Positions 58,193-64,000 of a stretch of DNA of 64,000 bases are shown here, in pieces. The stretch is taken from positions 1,116,001-1,180,000 of the forward strand of contig NZ_CP077800.1 of assembly GCF_019112525.1 (NCBI RefSeq). Reading direction: 5' to 3'. Each line of letters begins with the position of its first letter. Position 1 is the stretch's first letter. Under the pieces are notes generated by a model that was not told the DNA's origin, did no database searches, and saw only the letters and a list, made by a program, of their open reading frames with translations. Source of the DNA: Modestobacter sp. L9-4. GTDB lineage: Bacteria; Actinomycetota; Actinomycetes; Mycobacteriales; Geodermatophilaceae. The position numbers and the translations under genes are program-made.

Positions 58193-58488
58193 TCGGCGTC
58201 CCCCAGGATGCGCGGCACGCGGAAGCGGTCGTCCTCGGCGGCGGGCGCCCCGGCCAGCACGACGTCGCGCGGCAGGCTCGGGGTGACCACGTCGGGGCGC
58301 AGCACGTTGGTCAGCGGGACGGCGTGCGACATCGGCGGCACGTCGGTCACCGCGGCCTCACCGACCCGCGCCACGGCGGCCAGCACCTGGTCGAGCTGCC
58401 CGGCGAACCGGTCCAGCTCCTCGTCGGTGACCGCCAGGCGGGCCAGACGGGCGAGGTGCGCCACGTCGTCCCGGGAGATGCTGCTCAA
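58189..58488 (-). CDS. gatC: Asp/Glu-tRNA amidotransferase subunit C
   Basis: Small bridging subunit, 99 residues: [36 protein letters not shown] is the GatC core and [17 protein letters not shown] the conserved tail. ATG start. First gene of the amidotransferase operon; 194 bases separate it from the divergent ACT gene. Confidence 0.96.
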   Translation of the reverse strand: MSSISRDDVAHLARLARLAVTDEELDRFAGQLDQVLAAVARVGEAAVTDVPPMSHAVPLTNVLRPDVVTPSLPRDVVLAGAPAAEDDRFRVPRILGDAE

Positions 58489-58682
58489 AGCTGGAGGACC
58501 TCACTTCATCGACGTCGTGCTGCCGCGACCTGCGCCGCAGACATCAGGTCAACTGTACGTGGGGCAGGTCGCTCCCCCGGCCGTGCGCCGGGTTCGCCAC
58601 AGCGGCCCCTGATGCGGGAGGCTTGCGCGGTCCGCGATCGACGCCGATCGGCCCCGCTCAGCAGGCGCACCCGGAGGGACCC

Positions 58683-59345
58683 GTGTCCTACCTCTTGCGG
58701 CTGGTCGTGCCCGACCGCCCCGGCACCCTCGGTGCCATCGCCACCGCACTCGGCGATGCCGGCATCGACATCGTCTCCGTCGACGTCCTGGAACGCGGCA
58801 GCGGCGTGGCCGTCGACGACATCGTCGTCGAGCTGCCCGCCGACCGCGTGGCCGACAGCCTGATCACCGCCGCGACCGCCGTGCCCGGCGTCCAGGTCGA
58901 GTCGCTGCGCCCCTTCGCCGGCCCCATGGACACCCACCGCGAGCTCGACCTGCTGGAGGCGCTCGCCCCGGCCGGGGTCGGGACGGCGAAGGTGCTGGCC
59001 GCCGAGCTGCCCCGGGTGTTCCGCAGCGGCTGGGCGGTCGTGCTCGCCGGGACGTCGGCGGACCTGACGGTGCTGGCCGCCTCCGACGCGGCACCCGTGC
59101 TGGAGGGCGTGCCGCTGCCGTGGCTGCCGCTGTCCACCCCGCTGCTGCTGCCCAGCGACGCCGAGTGGGTGCCGCTGCGCTGGCAGGAGATGGCCGTGGA
59201 GATGATGGCCGCCCCGCTGGACCCCGACGGCACCGCGGTGCTGATCGGCCGGTCGGGCGGCCCGGCGTTCCGCCGCTCGGAGCTGCTGCGGCTGGCCCAC
59301 CTCACGGGCCTGGCCGCCACCGTCGCCCGGCTCCCACCGGTCTGA
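58683..59345 (+). CDS. ACT-domain protein
   Basis: Protein of 220 residues starting at a GTG after GGAGGGACCC. The N-terminal ACT domain (SYLLRLVVPDRPGTLGAIATALGDAGIDIVSVDVLERG) suggests amino acid binding. The C-terminal half is an uncharacterised alpha/beta region (WAVVLAGTSADL...LPSDAEWVPLRWQEMAVEMMAAPL). Orthologous position to Rv3013, between gatC and ligA. Function unknown. Confidence 0.85.
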   Translation: MSYLLRLVVPDRPGTLGAIATALGDAGIDIVSVDVLERGSGVAVDDIVVELPADRVADSLITAATAVPGVQVESLRPFAGPMDTHRELDLLEALAPAGVGTAKVLAAELPRVFRSGWAVVLAGTSADLTVLAASDAAPVLEGVPLPWLPLSTPLLLPSDAEWVPLRWQEMAVEMMAAPLDPDGTAVLIGRSGGPAFRRSELLRLAHLTGLAATVARLPPV

Positions 59346-59353
59346 CGGAGGAC

Positions 59354-59398
59354 CCCGCCGCAGGGGCCGCCCGGTACGTGGGCGGCCCCTGCGGCGGG
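59354..59398. terminator. Bidirectional terminator between the ACT gene and ligA
   Basis: A perfect 19-bp stem starting CCCGCCGCAGGGGCCGCCC around GGTACGT. It is preceded by GGAGGACC like other tail elements here. Confidence 0.85.
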
Positions 59399-59420
59399 AC
59401 CCGTCGGCCGATGAGGGGCC

Positions 59421-61892
<2,472 letters not shown>

Positions 61893-61968
61893 TCACCCGA
61901 CCGGTGGACGTCCACCCCTGGCCCGCGACCGGTCTCACTGCTGACCACGGTGCCGCATCATCAACCCG

Positions 61969-62103
61969 ATGTCCGTACTGGCGCTCGTGGCGGCCCCGTT
62001 CCCCGCGGGCAGTGGCGGGGGCAACGCGCCGATCTGGCTCGTCGCCCCTTTCATGGCCGTGATCGTCGGCGTCCTGTTCGTGCGCGTCATCCGGCGGCAC
62101 TGA
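61969..62103 (+). CDS. Small membrane protein (44 aa)
   Basis: ATG-initiated 44-residue protein MSVLALVAAPFPAG... with one transmembrane helix (IWLVAPFMAVIVGVLFVRVIRR). Its TGA overlaps the next ATG (TGATG), which supports a real coupled gene. No homologue recognised. Confidence 0.55.
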   Translation: MSVLALVAAPFPAGSGGGNAPIWLVAPFMAVIVGVLFVRVIRRH

Positions 62104-62324
62104 TGCCCGTCCCGGTGGTGTGCGCGTTCTGCGGCGCCGATGCCGACGGCGGTCCGGTGGACCCGTGCGCGTTCGTCGTCGTCGCGCGGTGGCAGGAGCC
62201 ACTGCCGGACCAGCGCGAGCAGCAGTTCTTCGCGCATGCCGAGTGCCTGCGCGCACGACTGCACCCGGACGTCGCTCCGCTGGCCCGCGTCCTGGACGTC
62301 GGTTGGGACGGCGAGGACTCGTAG
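62103..62324 (+). CDS. Small Cys/His protein (73 aa)
   Basis: 73 residues, MPVPVVCAFCGADADGGPVDPCAF...FFAHAECLRARLHPDV. CXXC followed by C and HXXC resembles a small zinc-binding domain. Coupled to the upstream small gene. Function unknown; a short treble-clef-like zinc protein is the best guess. Confidence 0.6.
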   Translation: MPVPVVCAFCGADADGGPVDPCAFVVVARWQEPLPDQREQQFFAHAECLRARLHPDVAPLARVLDVGWDGEDS

Positions 62325-62327
62325 TCC

Positions 62328-63539
62328 CTAGAGCAGCGGACCGATCAGGATCTCGGTGCCGTCGGGTCTCCAGGTGCGCCAACGATGACCCGGCGGTGCT
62401 CCAGCGTCACGCTGGACGCGGAAGCCGTGGTGGACCTTCGTGTGGTGGCGTTCGCAGAGCAGCGCGGAGTTGTCCAGTGACGTCTCCCCGTCGTTGATCC
62501 ACTCGACGAGGTGGTGGACGTCGCACCAGTGCGTCGGCGCCCCACAACCGGCGAACACGCAGTGCCCGTCGCGGTTCTCCACCGCCCGGCGGAGGTGCGG
62601 CGGGACCACCCGGTGGGTGCGGCCGACGTCCAGCGGCAGCCCGTCGGGGCCCAGCACGATCCGGGTCACCGTCGAGTCGCAGGCGACCCACCGGGCGCGG
62701 GCGGCCGACAGGGTCGCCCCGAACCCGGTACGGGCGGCGTCCGGGCCGGTCGAGGGGTCGACCAGGTCCTCGATGTCGACGGTCACCACGACGTGTGGCT
62801 TCACCGTCCGCAACGTCGGTAGACCTCCGGCGGCGAGCTGGTTGTCGCACAGCTGCACGAGCGCATCGGCGTTCTGCTGCGCGCGTGTGCGGTCGTCGCC
62901 CTTCGGGCGGTCGGCCTGCACGATCGACTCGATCGCCGCCTGCACCTTCTCCCCGCCCACGACGTCGAGGTCGAACCGGCCCGTGACGGTCCCGTCGGCG
63001 TGCCTGGCGATCGTCAACCGTCGCCCCTCGGTGGGGTCCGGCTCGATGCCGTCGGGGTCCAGCGCGTCCTCGAACGCCTGCACGGCCGCGACCAGGGAGT
63101 GGTACGGCGCCGCGCTGGCGACCGCCGTCCAGGCCTCGTCGAACGGCGCCAGGTCGATGCCCTGCTCGGCCGCCTTCGCGAGCTCGACCGGCCCGACCAC
63201 CTCCGCGACCACGTTGAGCTGGGCAGCGGTCACGTCACCGTCAGCGAAGCCGGCCGCCAGCGCCGGGAAGTGCTCGAGCGCGCGGCCCGACCGCACGACC
63301 CGCGACGCCTCCGCCGGCGCCAGCCTCGCGTGCCCGACCAGCCACGACCGCATCGACTTCAGCCCGTCGTGCTCGGCTGCCTGCGTCAGCTCCCCGTGCC
63401 GCACGGTGCGCGTCAGCTCCGCACTCGCGCGGTTGACCACCTGGACCAGGAACGCCGTCCGGTCCAGCACCTGCCCCTCGGACAACCCGTGCAGGTCCTC
63501 GACCGCCAGGGCGTCGAGAGCCGACTGCAACTCGCTCAC
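62328..63539 (-). CDS. DUF222 / HNH endonuclease-domain protein (13E12 family)
   Basis: Protein of 403 residues. An N-terminal DUF222 helical region (about 1-270) is followed by an HNH nuclease domain: GHCVFAGCGAPTHWCDVHHLVEWINDGETSLDNSALLCERHHTKVHH. Related to the M. tuberculosis 13E12 repeat family, which is multicopy. The GTG start has a textbook GAGGAGGTGTC before it. A LexA-box palindrome overlaps its promoter, so it is likely DNA-damage inducible. Nuclease target unknown. Confidence 0.9.
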   Translation of the reverse strand: MSELQSALDALAVEDLHGLSEGQVLDRTAFLVQVVNRASAELTRTVRHGELTQAAEHDGLKSMRSWLVGHARLAPAEASRVVRSGRALEHFPALAAGFADGDVTAAQLNVVAEVVGPVELAKAAEQGIDLAPFDEAWTAVASAAPYHSLVAAVQAFEDALDPDGIEPDPTEGRRLTIARHADGTVTGRFDLDVVGGEKVQAAIESIVQADRPKGDDRTRAQQNADALVQLCDNQLAAGGLPTLRTVKPHVVVTVDIEDLVDPSTGPDAARTGFGATLSAARARWVACDSTVTRIVLGPDGLPLDVGRTHRVVPPHLRRAVENRDGHCVFAGCGAPTHWCDVHHLVEWINDGETSLDNSALLCERHHTKVHHGFRVQRDAGAPPGHRWRTWRPDGTEILIGPLL

Positions 63540-63556
63540 GACACCTCCTCCGCCGA

Positions 63557-63578
63557 TCGAACACGTGTTCGAAGTCTA
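63557..63578 (-). promoter_or_regulatory. LexA (SOS) box and -10 of the HNH gene
   Basis: TCGAAC-ACGT-GTTCGA (63557-63572) is an exact copy of the actinobacterial SOS consensus TCGAAC-N4-GTTCGA. It lies just downstream of a TAGACT -10 (63573-63578 on the minus strand) and 17 bases before the GTG. Perfect placement for LexA repression. Confidence 0.8.
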
Positions 63579-63685
63579 CCCGTCAGACGGTGGCCCTACA
63601 AGGCGAAAGTCCAGGTCAGGGCATCGTCCACGGGTCTCGACGACGTCGCGGGCAATGCCGTGGACAGCCCCGGGACAGTGAGTGC

Positions 63686-64000
63686 GTGCACCCCGAGCTC
63701 GAGCGCGCCCTGCGACCGGTGCTGGCCGACCTGCAGGCCACAAGCACCCCCGTCCCACGGATCGAGGACAGCGACTGGTCCGGTGACGCGCACCGACCCG
63801 GGGCGATGCTCTGGAGCCCGGACGGCAGCGGCCGCGGCGTGGCCACGAGCCTGGGCCGGCCGCAGGCCGAGCAGGTGGTCGACGTCGCCGACCAGGTGCA
63901 GGAGGGGGCGGTCGAGGAGCTGTGGGGCAGCGCCCCGACCAACTGGCCAGCGTGCCCGCACCACCCGACGACGCACCCGCTCGAGGCGCAACTGCACGAC
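63686..64000 (+). CDS. Unknown protein, truncated by window end
   Basis: Open from a GTG (M-H-P-E-L-E-R-A-L) for 105 codons to the edge. The end has Cys-Pro-His-His (WPACPHHPTTHPLEA), a possible zinc site. The stretch MLWSPDGSGRGV lacks a recognised family. There is no strong ribosome site. It is divergent from the HNH gene. Confidence 0.5.
   Translation, partial: MHPELERALRPVLADLQATSTPVPRIEDSDWSGDAHRPGAMLWSPDGSGRGVATSLGRPQAEQVVDVADQVQEGAVEELWGSAPTNWPACPHHPTTHPLEAQLHD

Noticed and set aside
62328..63539. Homing endonuclease or phage HNH gene
   Set aside because: DUF222 plus HNH is the chromosomal 13E12-type family; no intron, intein or phage genes next to it.

Overview
This is a chromosomal stretch of a very GC-rich actinobacterium (about three quarters G+C by eye). 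GTG starts, 4-nt GTGA/ATGA start-stop overlaps, TANNNT -10 hexamers and a TCGAAC-N4-GTTCGA LexA box are all actinobacterial habits. Gene order resembles the Mycobacterium tuberculosis Rv2925c-Rv3014c interval (rnc, DUF177, sepIVA, coaD, rsmD, recG, thiL, gpsA, fbiD, ppk, mutT1, leuD, leuC, IclR, gltX, leuB, serA, ilvCNB, gatBAC, ligA). Protein style, such as the Trp-Gly and Tyr-Gly-Gln tails and a DUF222/HNH gene, suggests Geodermatophilaceae (Blastococcus, Geodermatophilus, Modestobacter). The family assignment is inference.

Layout. 1-7.3 kb (- strand): RNA and coenzyme A housekeeping (rnc, rpmF, DUF177, sepIVA-like, coaD, rsmD, recG, DAK/FakA-like). 7.5-11.6 kb: rpmB, then a thiL-GNAT-cytidylate kinase-like operon, a standalone AsnC/Lrp effector domain, a DUF3515 protein and a lipoprotein. 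11.7-17.7 kb (- strand): PLP C-S lyase, gpsA, plsC-like, amidohydrolase and serine hydrolase. 17.8-21.4 kb (+ strand): fbiD, ppk, mutT1. 21.6-24.4 kb: leuCD divergent from an IclR regulator over a palindromic operator. 24.5-28.4 kb: molybdopterin oxidoreductase, a sodium:solute symporter with a small membrane partner, and tRNA-Glu and tRNA-Gln. 28.4-32.7 kb: CPBP protease, gltX, FAH hydrolase, VOC protein. 32.7-46.2 kb: cimA, leuB, a large secreted subtilase, serA, a YGQ-repeat membrane protein and ilvC-ilvN-ilvB. 46.3-49.8 kb: two adjacent GGDEF-EAL proteins. 49.9-54.9 kb: ilvD and assorted enzymes. 55-61.8 kb: gatB-orf-gatA-gatC, an ACT protein and ligA. 62-64 kb: two tiny genes, a DUF222/HNH gene with an SOS box, and a truncated gene.

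The dominant theme is branched-chain amino acid synthesis: leuC, leuD, leuB, cimA, ilvB, ilvN, ilvC, ilvD and the probable IclR regulator lie within 30 kb. cimA and the ilvB operon are each preceded by a short leader peptide, a stem-loop whose base touches the peptide's stop codon, and after exactly 2 nt a T6-tailed terminator. The two leaders (Ile-Ile-Val and Leu-Leu-Val-Ala-Ile) look like a matched pair of attenuators and are the most interesting regulatory signal here. No phage, insertion sequence, CRISPR array or restriction system was found. Very long antisense open frames (up to 1446 codons) are GC-skew artefacts and are not annotated.
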